Shown: positions 11,118-23,046, counted from the first letter of the stretch. The stretch is DNA of 64,000 nt from Isoetes taiwanensis (GCA_021234155.1 JAJEKV010000027.1:11980716-12044715); one strand, 5' to 3'. Notes: a model not told the origin generated them from the sequence alone. A program made the numbers and translations.

Positions 11118-12446
11118 CTTGTTCATTCACCCGGTAGATCCATCCTTTATGCCTATACTCCTTCAGGACAGGGGCTGACAGTCTTAAGGCTTGTTAAAAG
11201 AGCAATACATTCTAATATCATGTAAAACAGAGGTGGAAACCTACTCGGAATTTTTGGTAGCTATTCGTAGCGATTCAAACCTCTCTATAATCAGTAGTAT
11301 TTTCCAATGTTTATCATGTTTTTGCAACTCAAAGCAGGGGAGTTCTTGGTGCCATTCCAGAAGCAGTCATGTTATTCCGTTTTTTTATGAGAATTAAATG
11401 CTCTAATTTCTTTTCTTTTTCTTTTTTTTTTTGTTTTTTTTTTATATATAAACTATCTTGCCATAGTTTTTTCTTTGTGTGCTTTTTGGAGTTTAGAGTC
11501 TGTGAGTCTATAATTGCTCTGACATAGAACGGGTTTGGGAGTTAGACAAGGTGTTAAGAGGCAGTATGGATTTCAATTTGGCAAAAGCGGTCGTGACCTT
11601 TACTATAATTTGTCAATAACTGAAACGCATGACTGTAGCAGTACCACAAATTCAGTTATTCATCACTCCGCTTCCATCTGTGGTTCTTTGTTTTAGAGCC
11701 AACAAAACATGTTCATCATCGTCATAGAGGATGCTTCCAGCCAAGCAAATAGTAGAAAGCTCTGTTTGCCTTCTTTATGCCTTGCCTTTTTTAAGAGGAT
11801 GTAAAATCGTTTTCTATATAATTGGGTCCAAAATGAAGTCGACAGCCTTTTTGGGTTTCTATTCTTGCTTGTTCATCCTTTCTATGGCATGCCAACTGAA
11901 TTGCTCCTCTCTCATTAGGATATGTGTCCACCAGTAGCAGCAAGCAGAGGGGTTTTTGATGACTCTGATAAGTGGGTTATCTTTATAACCGAAAAAGAAT
12001 AGAGCTTCAACACACAAAAGAATGGCTTTCGTTGTCATCATTTGAATCAGTTATGAACCTTCTGTTGCAAATCCTTACCTATATCTTGTAGTTAGGTGAT
12101 CTGACTGGCAAGAATTGGATTGTGCAAAACACAAGTATGCATGCCCAGATGATTGCAAGAAATGCTTTTTTGAAATGTTCCTCGACAAGCCAGACTTCAA
12201 GAAATAGACATAGTTCTCTAAAAAGCTGTATTGTTCGTTCTTTTGTTGCCAAAATCTGCAAGATGCATCAGAAAACTGTATTGCCTTGAATGCCATCCTG
12301 GCCATAATCTTTAATCCGGTTATGAGAACCGCTTATCTGCCAAATCACTAATCTAATTATTCTTTCTGTCGGAGACTTCCATGCCTTTTGTTATTTCCTG
12401 GTCTTGGCCGCTTCTTGCCCTATTTTTCTGGCATTGCCCTGTTTTC
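11118..12446 (+). repeat. Direct repeat block, copy 2 (about 1.3 kb)
   Basis: Diverged copy of 9103-10,440, offset by about 2,015 bp. It begins with CTTGTTCATTCAC and ends after TGCCCTATTTTTCTGGCATTGC. Differences are substitutions and small indels, and it has a longer T-rich run near 11,420-11,445. It is old compared with the 21.7/55.4 kb duplication. Confidence 0.8.
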
Positions 12447-12839
12447 TTGTGAAGTTAGGAGTTCTGGTGCTATAGTTGCTACTATTGCTAAGGGTGCATC
12501 TCGAAGGTGATCTCGTGCAAAATTCAAAAAATATGTCAGTGATCTTTTGATCAAAATGACATGTTCAGTATTTTCCCTGATCTTGGTGTGTGTTCTAAAT
12601 TTTGTTTATGCAATTAGTAAGCTGATGCCTCTTGGGATGAATAGCTTGTGGAAAGCCACTACCTGTGCTCATGTTAGCACTGGAAGATAGTACCACACTG
12701 CCTTCACTCTTGCCCATTTTTTTGCTACGTCTCCTGACCCTTTTCTATCTACTGTTGGACCATGAATTTCCAATGCTAGCAAATCATCATGGTCTCTTTG
12801 CATCGGAGAGGCATTGTCAAGGTTGATGTAGCCACTCTA

Positions 12840-13740
12840 GGAAGATGTGTATTGGGTCTCTTACCACTTTTGTATATATTGGACTGGATAGTTGAAAGCT
12901 AAAAGCTGGATTGGGGTTGGAGCTGGGTTAGAGCTGAAAGCTATGTATGATGATATCATAAGCTTCAATGTCTATTATTATCTCCCCTTTGTTACAAATG
13001 CCACTCTGCTATGTTTTGAGGAAATTTTTGCTGCAAGAAATCAATGTAGTCATCTTTGTGCCCTTCTGAGATTAGGGATAAGAGCTGTAATTCCCATTTA
13101 TGGTCTAGTTAATCTTCCTCAAGGAGGTATTGTCCTAATGATGTCCCTTGGAGGAGATACTCATGAAGTCGAGTTTTTGAATCATACATCGTAACCCACA
13201 TGTTCAAGGGTGCAAAATCCAAGGGCTGTATAGAAGGTTCTCCTACCTTGTTCATAGCCTTGGATCGCATGCATATGGCTAAAGCTGCTTGTGGCAATAT
13301 GTGCCTATGGTGCTAGACTTTACAAGCCATGTAATCGGGCATATTTCTTGTCCTATCGAGATTTAATTCTTGGTACTTGTGGTGTTGCCAAGCACTGCAC
13401 TAACTACCGTTATAGGGATCCACCTTCCTTCCCTTGTCTAAAAGGATACTCCTGTGGTTGAAGTTGCTGGTTATATTCGGCAATAATGTCTCTCTACTAT
13501 GGGGTTCTACAGGGTAGAATGCATATCAAAACTATGATCCAAGGCTTGATAGATTACTTCCACTGGTACCTCTTTAATGTGATTGGAGTCTTCGTACCAA
13601 TCAATGAAGCTCGGTGCCATGGGTATAGGGTGAAAATTAGCTATACAAGATCACGAGGAGGCTGGAAAATCACCTGCGCAGAGGAGTTCAAGGTTTGGTA
13701 AGGGAAGAAGTGAACTGAAGGTTATATATATTCAAATAAG
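12840..13740. repeat. Interspersed repeat family, copy 1
   Basis: Shares long stretches with 38,345-39,545 in the same orientation, for example GTATGATGATATCATAAGCT, ATGATGTCCCTTGGAGGAGA, TGTTCAAGGGTGCAAA and GGCATATTTCTTGTCCTATC. The minus strand has a partly open frame (13,297-13,109), and another around 13,620-13,500 begins with an ATG, but no domain is recognised. It may be the 5' part of an unidentified retroelement. Confidence 0.65.
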
Positions 13741-13899
13741 TGATTTTTAGGATTTCTTGCCATACCTACAATTTAGAAGATCTAGCTTTTAGGAGTGATA
13801 TAACACCTATTTGGATGATCTAACATATAAAAATTGGCTAAAAGCAAGGCAAGAAACTCAGTTGAAAGTTGGTTGGACGAGATTTAGTTTCAGAATGTG

Positions 13900-14195
13900 A
13901 AAACTGGTCTGACTCGGGTCACTCCGCATGGAAAGGCATTCATCTCCGAGCTGACATGCCTTTGGCATGGAGTAACTCGGGCTGTTACTATTTGGTGCAC
14001 TCCCATTTGTTTTTCCTACGATTTAGGTCCCTATCCTGCATATTAACTTGCTAATATTTAATCTACCAAATTTTCTCATGTTTTTTAACTAAAATTCTTG
14101 GTCAACTTAAGTGACTCGAGTCACTCCACGCGGAAGGCTATTTGGCTCCGAGCTGACATGCATTTGACGCTGAGTAACCCGGGTTGTTATTTTTC
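13900..14195 (+). repeat. Two-unit tandem repeat (about 205-bp period)
   Basis: Unit 1 (from about 13,912) and unit 2 (from about 14,115) share GACTCG(G/A)GTCACTCC, then CTCCGAGCTGACATGC, then GAGTAAC(T/C)CGGG. Within each unit the first and last pieces are themselves partly complementary (GACTCGGGTCACT against AGTAACTCGGG). Unit ends are diverged. No coding potential. Confidence 0.65.
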
Positions 14196-14360
14196 TAGGC
14201 CTTTTTAATTTTTTTTTTTTGAAAGTTAACTTTAATACATACACCATTATAACATCATTATATTAATTGAATCAAAACTTCTCACATAAATTTTAAGCAC
14301 AATTTAGACTAATAGCATGCCAAGTCTTTACATTTTCTAATTCTCTTGGCTAGCTTCAGG

Positions 14361-14580
14361 GTAAAAGCATGTTATGTCTTTTGGCATCATTAGGTCCTTT
14401 CCTTTTTCATGTATTAATATTCAAAGTTAAGATAAAGTTCTCCGTTCTAAAACATCATGTGATATTATCACAGTGCATAAGGTTTTTTGGTCACTAAATA
14501 ATACTTTTTAAGGGACACCCTAACATGCTTTTACCCTTCATGTCTTTGGGCATCATTGTCACTCCTTTTTCATGTATTGT
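14361..14580. repeat. Inverted repeat with adjoining direct repeat
   Basis: GGGTAAAAGCATGTTA at about 14,360 recurs as its exact reverse complement TAACATGCTTTTACCC near 14,521. Each is followed by a direct copy of a TGTCTTT-GGCATCATT ... CTTTTTCATGTATT phrase. The mixture suggests a rearranged repeat rather than a simple MITE. Confidence 0.5.
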
Positions 14581-14888
14581 GTAAGTTCTCCGCTTCATGT
14601 ATTGTGCATAAGTTCTCAGCTTCTGCTGCTCCTTGGCAGGTCCGCAGCATGATGAGTGTTACTCTATAAGCCGTAAAGTTCTACATGACTTCACAACCTC
14701 TTGAATGGTGTTTATCGGATGAGGAGGTTAGTGTACTGTTGGAAGTGCCAAATTTCCTAAAAAAGCCCGGTTGTCCTTTGAGTTAGGCCCGTGATGCTTC
14801 AGCTTCCTTGATTCATTGGGTTGAATTGGCGGCTTCTTGATGTTCGACTAGGGCCTCCCACCTTTTATGACTAGGTATGTTTTGCCTG

Positions 14889-15960
14889 CTATACCAAGAG
14901 TTTTAGGTAATCCATTGCCTCAGATACTTCTGTTAGGCCATCCTCTTCTCCATAATCGATATCATGTTGTAGTTTGAAGGGCCTATCATCCGCTGTGTAC
15001 ACCTGTGCCAATTTCTTGGGCTTTGGCCATACTAGAAAGGATGGTCTTGCTGATGCACCAGTTCCTCTACTTGCTGGGCTACTTCTTACCCTAGATCTTG
15101 GATCACTATCCCTGTAGGTCGATGGCAATCCTCTGAGTTCTTGCTCCATCACTCACGGTCCTCCTCTACTTCCCCTCTCCTACCTTTTTCCATCCTCTTC
15201 CTTTGGTACACTTCCTCCTCTATTTGCTGTGGCTCTTCCTGGGGATACTTCTGTTCTATCCCTTATTCCTCTAATAATCATGATCATATAATCTCTTTTC
15301 CACCTGATTCTCAGAGGAATAGTCCTCGACATTGAGGGCGCGATCTATCATGCCTGAGCCTGACCTACTAAATTTCTCCCCCAGTCTAGGTTGCTATATT
15401 GATGGGATCTGCTTTCTTCTGTTGATCATTTGTGCATCTAAATATAGAGCATTATCCCTGGCTTTATGGGCTGTCTGCTTGGTTTATGCCATATCTTACT
15501 GTTCACGAAATGGAAAAAGATTCCTTAAAAATCTCTTCCGAAGTTAGAGGGGGATAAAAAGTGAATTAGAAAATATTGAGGACAAAAATAGCACTTACGG
15601 GGAAATTTGTGCATGTGTGGGTCAAATTCAAAATTTTTGGGGTAACCACCCATATTAATGGTGGCAGCCAATTTTTTCTTTCTCTGAAGTCCAAGTTGAG
15701 TGATTCTTCAGCCAATTCCTAGTGGATTTTTGGGGTCCACATACAATTTTCGCTCCAATTTCTACTAGGAAGTCTGTTTCCTCATTTATTTACAACTTTC
15801 TAGCCTATAACTTAGTTTACTGTATGACCCTAATAGTGGAGGAAAGTTTTCTCCCACTTTTCTAGGCTCAAAATTGGAGTTCTCATTCTAATTTTTCACT
15901 AGACTAGTTATCATCTATCAACGGGATCATGGTCAGTGCTTGATCTTAGTCAACCAAGAT
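14889..15960 (-). mobile_element. Internal (gag-side) region of a decayed LTR retrotransposon
   Basis: The region lies directly downstream, on the minus strand, of a primer-binding-site-like motif at 15,965-15,976. Its most open part, 15,152-14,889, encodes a Ser/Arg-rich stretch followed by an acidic one (DIDYGEEDGLTEVSEAMDYL). Stops and shifts interrupt the rest. No zinc knuckle is clear. The gag assignment rests on position relative to the primer-binding site. Confidence 0.4.
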
Positions 15961-15964
15961 CATT

Positions 15965-15976
15965 GCTCTGATACTA
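15965..15976 (-). other. Primer-binding-site-like motif (initiator tRNA-Met type)
   Basis: The minus strand reads TAGTATCAGAGC, one mismatch from TGGTATCAGAGC, the complement of the 3' end of plant initiator tRNA-Met used by many plant LTR elements. One base separates it from a sequence ending CACA (rc of TGTGAGGC at 15,978), as expected at a 5' LTR end. Confidence 0.6.
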
Positions 15977-15977
15977 T

Positions 15978-17760
15978 TGTGAGGCTCCTCCCTCATACAT
16001 AGCAGCCCATTGTATATATCGTAGGACTTCCTCCATCCAATAGGTTCTCCATCATGTGGGTGCAACGTCTAACCCATGCCTGGGATGGCCAGACAACCGA
16101 GTAGAGGAGTATACGGAGGTGCCATTCCGTCCCTTCCTCTATAGGCTCCTACATCAGCCGATGCAAGACATACTCCACTAACATAGTATAAAGCAGCATT
16201 ATCTCAAAGGGCAGTAACGATCCAGCCAATTATAACATCAAAGAACACATCATATAACACATGCTAGATACCATACTGAGGCTCCTACCCGACTCAAAAT
16301 CAAGTGGGAGCCAAATGACAGCTAGAGTCTCCAAAGGCTTCAAAATGAGTTATGGGATGGTAATAGACAATGGCTAGGGCTGACCACTCCATCTGCCTCT
16401 CCTATGCCTACTATGCGAATAGGCTGAAACATGTTTTGTAGTGATTGTAGCCTTTCGGTGACGCGATCTCATGGTATCACCCAATGAGACTACTCTGGGT
16501 TTCATCTCTTTGGTCTAATGAGGCAAGAGAGGGACAAGTCCCTTCCCAAAATGCTATGGTTCTGTGGGTAACTAGAGGATCGTAGCGACACACATCCATA
16601 TCTGACTTGAACACCCCCATACATGAGCCATGTCACTTGCAACTCTGTGAGTCAGAGTGACACCTGCAACCCAGAGAGTGATAGACCCATACCTAGCCTG
16701 CACGAAGTGGCTAAATATAGGCTTAGTCTGCTACAAGGACTCCCGTAGTCACGCTTAGCAGGATTCTACCTCCACTTCTCCATAGTTCCTGTTGTCTGAT
16801 GCTCAATTACCCCATAGCTTTCATAGCCCGATGGGTATGTATAGGCTGAATAATAATTGGAAGTTATTGAATCTAGTCTCTACCCTCCTCCCTCGTACAA
16901 AAGAGGTGCAAAGAATGATCAACCCAACATCATATATCATCCATAACTTGAGAACTTAATCACATGTATCTAACTTACAGTTAGGGTTCATTGATTAGGG
17001 TCGATAATCAAAACTAAGGTTCTAGAATGGTTGTCTTCGAAATAAGACATACTATCTCATTTTGTGTGCTAACTCCATGTGATAGCAATTCGAGCTTGCA
17101 ACAGATGGTGGGGCAAAAGTGGGCCAGGTCTAGGGTTTAGCCTTAAATATGTTACAGTTTACATGTTGGCCCACTTAGGCTTCAATGGGTGTCCCATGTG
17201 GAAAATAAGTTCCCTTACCTTAAGATGGCTAAGTTATGATAAAAACTAGGCGATCCCATTGATAAGTGTGGCCTATATCAATGAGTACAAGTCTAATGGC
17301 AAGACTTGTGTGGTGACATGGCTGTACGATATGCATATTTATACTATCTATTCTAGAGGAATGCATAACATTTTATCTAAAGTTATCTAATTCCCCTAAA
17401 GTTATGGTGAGGTATCATCCCATTATGTGCATTTTTAACGTATAATGTATAAGAATGTCACGTTCTCCTCTCTTTATATTAATGTAGTGTCCTCAATATA
17501 ATGGTATGTTTAATTCATATCATTATTGCAAGATACATATACAACTGAAATTGAGGTTTAAGTTGTTGTTGATTTTCTTGATTGAAGTTTGAGTAAAGTC
17601 AAGTACATAGATAGCATCATGACAACAATCTCCAGTGGACTACATTGGGATGCTAAAGCAAGTTCTAAGCTATTGGCCTACAAAATCAGAATAATATTAA
17701 TATATCTAAACGTTTCTGAATTTGAGGGAATCACTCCCTTTCTCCCAGAGTATAGACCCA
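15978..17760 (-). mobile_element. Probable LTR and flanking decayed retroelement DNA
   Basis: Starts with TGTGAGGCTCC immediately outside the primer-binding site, the position of a 5' LTR for an element on the minus strand. The other LTR boundary could not be found; a related ATACTGAGGCTCCTACCC phrase recurs near 16,274. No gene is seen through 17,760. Confidence 0.4.
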
Positions 17761-17831
17761 TCCCATGGCTCGTTGTAAGGCCCTTATGGACATTAAAATA
17801 ATATCCATCCATCCATCCATCCATCCATCCC
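17755..17831 (+). mobile_element. Non-LTR 3' end with (ATCC)n tail
   Basis: The phrase TTATGGACATTAAAATAAT is followed directly by about seven ATCC units (17,803-17,831). It resembles the ends at 21,383 and 22,471 (GTGGAC-TTAAAAGT then TTCC units), so it may be a diverged member of the same family whose tail is a tetranucleotide repeat rather than poly(A). Only the 3' end is recognisable. Confidence 0.5.
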
Positions 17832-18589
17832 TCTCTATCATGCTTACTCTTGAATTCACATCATGGCGTAAGGAATGGCTTATTTCCATACCTTATGATG
17901 TAGCCACTTTGGCGACATGCTGGAAGGAAGTCATCTGATAGGCCAAAGTTCACCTACCATTTCGAGGTTGATTACATGTTGACGATGTGATCTTGGCATT
18001 GCTCCATGAAATTAGTGTATTATTTTTTAAGATCCATCCTGAGAATCTAGATGGTGCCTTTCATTGGGAAGTACTTTCGCTTAACCAAATACTGAGGGAG
18101 TTGAGATCTTCTATCTTTTATAAGCCTATCAAGAAGAACCTCTAGAACTATCTCCAACTGTTCTTCTGTCTTTTCCAGCAGAGTTTGAGATTCCAATGTC
18201 TGATCTGGGTTTGATGTTTGCTTCTTAAGAAGATTTATGGACTCTAAGATGTGTAAGAAGGTCCAATTTATCGGGGTGAGTACACACTTTTTGAACTATC
18301 TCAATAGGTCATGCCGATCTTGAGGGCAACTTCTTACAATATTCAATAGCTTGGCTTGTTTAACTTTCAACTATACATGGTCGCCAACTTGAAATTTCCA
18401 GAGTTATGTGCTTGGTCGCTAGACATTTTTTTTCTACTTTTTGCCAAAAGATAGTCTCGCACTTCCTCAACCAAGACTTGTATATCATACAAAAAGTTAC
18501 TGAGAGACTTCTACCTTTGACATGGGGTTGTGCCGTTTGTCTAGCATAAGACATTGATAGCCATAGTTTATCATGAAAGGAGACATTCT

Positions 18590-18780
18590 AAATAACTGAT
18601 ATTTGGTGCTAGTGTATATGAATTCTAATAAATGTACCAAATTTGCCCACTTAGATTGTTTATTCCAAACATAATTTCTAACATATCTTCAATAATGCAT
18701 ATTAATATGTTCTGCCTGCCCATCTGTCTGAGGATGATATGATGTATTCAGACCAGCGTTATCCCATATGTTACATACAT
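18590..18780 (-). mobile_element. Ty3/gypsy integrase fragment
   Basis: The minus strand at 18,759-18,718 reads AGLNTSYHPQTDGQ, the conserved segment around the third catalytic residue of gypsy integrases (usual form T-A-Y-H-P-Q-T-D-G-Q). It continues as AEHINM and then a diverged tail. Frames break soon after. The adjoining 18,554-18,360 may be the integrase C-terminal part. The rest of the integrase is missing on the upstream side. Confidence 0.8.
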
Positions 18781-19105
18781 ACCTATAAAAACATATAAAA
18801 AACGTTCGTTTTGTACAAGTTTGTATCGCTACAAACGTTTTTAACAAAAATATTTCTTTTTTATTGATAATTTTCTCTAATTTTCCTTTAAAATGATCTT
18901 TGAAATTGGCTATATTTTGGCTTTAGATGCTTGCATGTTGCCTCAAGGAAGTTTATGGACATAAATGTAGTCAATAAATGGTTGAAACATAAATTATTTA
19001 AAAAATAAAAACAAAAGAAATGGTTGAATTTTGAGCAAAAGTTTTTATACGTATAGGTAAAGTACGTTTGTTTCAAAAAAAACATATTTTATATGCAAAA
19101 TATGG
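18781..19105. other. AT-rich insertion or rearranged joint between integrase and reverse transcriptase pieces
   Basis: RNase H and the integrase N-terminal half are absent. Instead there is AT-rich DNA whose two ends carry loosely complementary strings (ACCTATAAAAACATATA near 18,781 and the reverse complement of TATACGTATAGGT near 19,050). This could be a MITE inserted in the element, but the match is too weak to be sure. Confidence 0.25.
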
Positions 19106-19700
19106 GTATTAATATAAACACTGACTCAGCCAAAGCTTGTTCTAGATAGTATTGATGGTAGTCAATGCACATTCTCAGGGATCTATCCTTCTTTTTAAGA
19201 ACTAAAACAGGTGCCCCAAAATGTAAAACATTAGGTTAGAGATGAAGCCTAAATTGAGAAGTTTCTATAGCTGCTTCTTAAGTTGTGTCAATTCTAGGGA
19301 GCCTTGCTGGTGGGTTTTGTAACCACTGCAAGTCTTATTTCACATTTCACACCCCTAAAAGGTAGAAGTTCCTTATCATCATCAGGAAAGAGATCATGGA
19401 ACTCCCTGATAACCTTGCCAATTGCTTTTGGTAACTTACTAGTAACCGCTTCTTGCTTTGATAAAGGTCCTACAAATGCCAATTTGATTATACATTGTTC
19501 ATTCCTTCTTATTTCTTTATCCAATTTCTGCAATGGCATACAATACATAATTCAATTAACTTCTTCATATTTTCGATTACACGCATGCCGTTAGCACTGT
19601 GAGAGTGATTTACCACTATAATGGCTCGTGCCAAAGCCAAGAACTCTATTCCGACAATGAGATCACATTTTTCTATATTTGTAACTTCCACACCATTCCC
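19106..19700 (-). mobile_element. Ty3/gypsy protease-to-reverse-transcriptase fragment
   Basis: Minus-strand frames read, in order, KCDLIVGIEFLA (protease end), then FHDLFPDDDKELLPFRGVKC (the segment before reverse transcriptase, usually F-x-D-v-F-P-x-x-L-P), then FGAPVLVLKKK and RSLRMCIDY, the first reverse-transcriptase motifs. Several frameshifts and stops separate these. The catalytic YVDD part is missing. This belongs with the integrase fragment at 18.6 kb as one internally deleted element. Confidence 0.8.
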
Positions 19701-19859
19701 ACTAAAACACTGGAATTCAATGTCTATATTCAGCTGGGATCTTGTGTATTGGGGATAGCTCCACTATCTAGAACTACTGGTCTAGAATTGGACTTAGTCT
19801 ACGAAGAAAAAGAACAAAAAAAGAACACATCACTTCTAATTTTATCTAGGATTAAAAAA

Positions 19860-21180
19860 TGCCTGCTCCGAGGGATTTTCAAGGGAAAAACCTTAGCAAT
19901 AATGGACTTACTATAAACTGTACACTTGTATATATTAATGTAGTGACGAAGGACACAACTGAGTTCGCATGTCCATTACCTCCTGGAGATATGATGCTAG
20001 TATCCCCACTGAAGCCATCTCCAATATAACATGTAATTGGTTGGGTGTAACCAACTCGATATAATATGCCCTGATTGACCCAAATTCTGGGCGGTACTAA
20101 AGAGCGTAGCACTCATCTTCAATAGCACCTAGTTGAAGATATAGGTTGATTATGTCTTCCCAGTTCTCCTGGGCCATCTGCATATCTTAACTCTGATACA
20201 ATGCGATTCTGCACCAAATGCAACTATTCTGTGGCTCCTCATGGGCAGATGTGCTAACAAGCATCACTATGGATCTCTGGTAGCATGGGATTAATCTAGG
20301 TTTCGTAGTGTGCCGGCTTCACTAAATCTAAAGTCGTAGCATCCCAAAGCTTACTATATGCACGCGTCTAGATACTGCTTTAGGTAGTTACAATCCTCAT
20401 TGTTGTGTAGCTGTACACACCTCTCTTCTTATACATTCTATCTAGAGAATCAAATAGCTCGTTCCTCCTTCCAGGATGCTTTAAGGCATTTGGACCCATA
20501 GCCATTGTGTAGGCGAAGAAGGCAAATGTCACCCATAATGTCTATGTTTTGAAAGTAAATTATATGACGCTCTAGTGCAACCCTCTGAAGAGATAAGAAC
20601 CCTCTCTCTTGCAGAAGAATTTGATATGGGACCATGGACTTGACTGCAAGTGCTCGAGTCAAGCAAAACTTTCTGAACTCGCTTTAAGTCCTCTCAGATG
20701 GCAAATAATATTACTGGCCCTCATACTTCCACTCCATATAGAAAGAACTGGCTCCACCAAAACTCTGAACATGTGTGACTGGTAGGACCAGTCATAAAGC
20801 CGTGCTCTGTAACAATTGTCCTGCATTACACATAAAGCCTTCCAGTCTGCGGTCATGTATTGTCAGATACAAGTATTTAAGTAAGTGGTAGTAGCGAGTG
20901 CCACTCTCAGGTACTTATCTGTCTGCACGAGTTCTACAATTAGACCTTGATAAGAGGAGAAAAGATATCTTTGTTGTTGCAAAGATGGTAGAGATCATCA
21001 ATTGTATGTATATATCAGCCGCCAAATGATGTGGCGAACTAGATGTGCCATCGACTCCCTGCTGAGCAAGCCAAGCATCAAGTTGTCAATGTATAGGCCA
21101 AATAGCGTAAGAGAGGACATCCTTGGATGACTCCAACACTACTGTTGACAAGCTGGCCTGATCGCAGAATTCAAGCTAGG
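19860..21180. other. Decayed repeat DNA, no gene
   Basis: Frames on the minus strand (20,112-19,879; 20,662-20,450; 20,856-20,659) are short and without clear domains. Part near 19,860-20,060 resembles 8000-8170. It is probably upstream, gag-side sequence of the same gypsy element, but I see no diagnostic motif. Confidence 0.35.
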
Positions 21181-21189
21181 CATGTTTCA

Positions 21190-21383
21190 TATAGTCTGTA
21201 TACTGCATTCTGTGACTCCTAGGGGAGTCCTAACTGCATTATGATTTCTCCTATCGAAAACCCTTCGGGGCGGGGGTTTTTTAATCCGGGCAGTAATCCG
21301 CTTGCTGCGTTTTTGTATTGGGTCCCATAGACCGATTGGTCTCCGTGGACGATAAAAGTACCTTCCTTCCTTCCTTCCTATCA
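21190..21383 (+). mobile_element. Non-LTR 3' end with (TTCC)n tail
   Basis: The 3' end reads TGGGTCCCATAGACCGATTG, then TCTCCGTGGACGATAAAAGT, then ACCTTCC repeated. This closely matches, in opposite orientation, the 3' end of the 576-bp insertion at 22,471. Upstream it carries CTTCGGGGCGGGGGTTTTTT, typical of the GC-rich 3' UTR of plant LINEs. The 5' limit is uncertain. Confidence 0.65.
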
Positions 21384-22470
21384 TGTGAAAAACCTTTGCA
21401 AAATCTATAGAATCATATTACGGATCTTATTGTTTAGTTCTGTTATCATAGCACATAACGTGAAACTATGGTATATAATGGAGTGTCTAGGCTTGAGTCC
21501 TGCCTATGCCCCCTCAATTGCTGCTCAAGAATTCCTAAGGACCATTTGCCTTATGGATTGGGACCACACTGTTAGCTATCCATTGAGGGAAAATGTCTGT
21601 TCTAGAAGGAGATATGATTTTGTATAGCCCTAGACTATTCATAAAGAAATTCCCTACAAAAGATATGGAGATACAAAGTATGTACTGCTATAGTCATTGA
21701 TAAGATCATTTTCAACAGCTCGAGCATTTGATACATTCAATTATTGTATCAAAAAACCATCTAGTGGATCTGAAAAGCGAGTCTAAACGGACATGTTATA
21801 TCAGGTCTAAACCTTAAAAGAAAAGAGTATACAAGAAACAAAAGAAGAGATAGAAGCAAACCCCGGCAAATGTAGAGTTGTGCTAGCATTTACATGGGAG
21901 AGAGAAGGATGAGAGGTGGATAGAGTCAAATAGTTAGATGTAGACTGTTTTGCCTGTTATTTCTTTTTCCTCAGAACTAGAAAATGAGATGATTTTCTTC
22001 AAAAAATTAAAAACCTGATAAGGGTATAGGAAACAGATGAGCACCATAACAAATTGATCATGCCATATTTCCTCACCCTTGTATAACTTCGTTGGTTGTG
22101 GATCTTCGATCGAATGCTTAGGATAACTATTCTGAAATTTGTTCCAAAAAAATATTTTATAATATAGATTGGAAGTCGAGGTAGATCTTAGGCTTTAAAG
22201 ATGACCATTAATGATAAATACATGATAGTCTATCATTTCAAGAAATTTGTAGAGCTTTAACACCACCTTCTTCTCGTTTTCTAAATGTGGATTGCCTCTA
22301 ATTCGATCGATGATTGTTGAAGAAGATAAGATCTTTTGTTTTTTAGTGTGTACTATATTGTATTTTAGTATACTGTATATGTTGAATCAAGAGGGTCATT
22401 TTCGTCATTTTGTTGTATCTAAGTGTCCTTAATGCACTATCATAAGGAGCCTTCTTAACTATAGTGATGG

Positions 22471-23046
22471 AAGGAAGGAAGGAAGAAACTTTTAATGTCC
22501 ACGGAACCCAATCGGGTTATGGGACCACAAGTACAAAACGGGACCGAAGTCCCTAACCAGAACAAGGACCGAAGCCCACAGAACAAACCATAATCACCAT
22601 GGCCCAGATTAAAAACCACCTGGGAAAAAAACTGTTGCCAGGATGACTACGCATCCAAAAATCCATGCTATTGCAAAAAGCAATAAGCATACCTCCAACA
22701 GACAAGACTTCACCGAACGCCCGAACCGTAACCTCTTCTGGCAACCGGGTGCTTTGGAAACCGACGCCCCCACGCCAATCGCCCAGGACGCCAGGGAAGA
22801 CGGGCGCTGAGAAACCGCCTCGGGGAAATCGCCCGGTGGAGTGCCTCCTCACTAAAAGCGCTCCACCGATCCGGGCATGCTCGGGCACACACGCCAGCAC
22901 GCTCTCCACAGGCTTCATTTGCACCTCCCAGCGCCATCCATCACTACGCCTAGACAACCCACCAGGCGCCCAAAAGCGGCCAAGGCGGCGCCCAAAGGGA
23001 ACGAGGAAAGGGCAATAAGGAGGTGCAGCTAAGGCCGAAATCAACA
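22471..23046 (-). mobile_element. 576-bp non-LTR insertion present only in copy A, (TTCC)n tail
   Basis: Copy B has the empty site at 56,139-56,143. In copy A the 5-bp GATGG is duplicated (22,466-22,470 and 23,047-23,051). The element lies on the minus strand: its 3' end is ...CCGATTGGGTTCCGTGGAC...TTAAAAGT followed by TTCC units. It is more GC-rich than its flanks. One minus frame of 163 codons (23,044-22,553) is open across most of it, starting with TTG at the very 5' edge, so it is probably a 5'-truncated piece of a longer frame or non-coding. I recognise no domain in it. Confidence 0.85.

Noticed and set aside
9103-12446. LTR pair of a small (TRIM-like) retrotransposon
   Set aside because: The ends lack TG...CA, no primer-binding site follows copy 1, and no target duplication was found.
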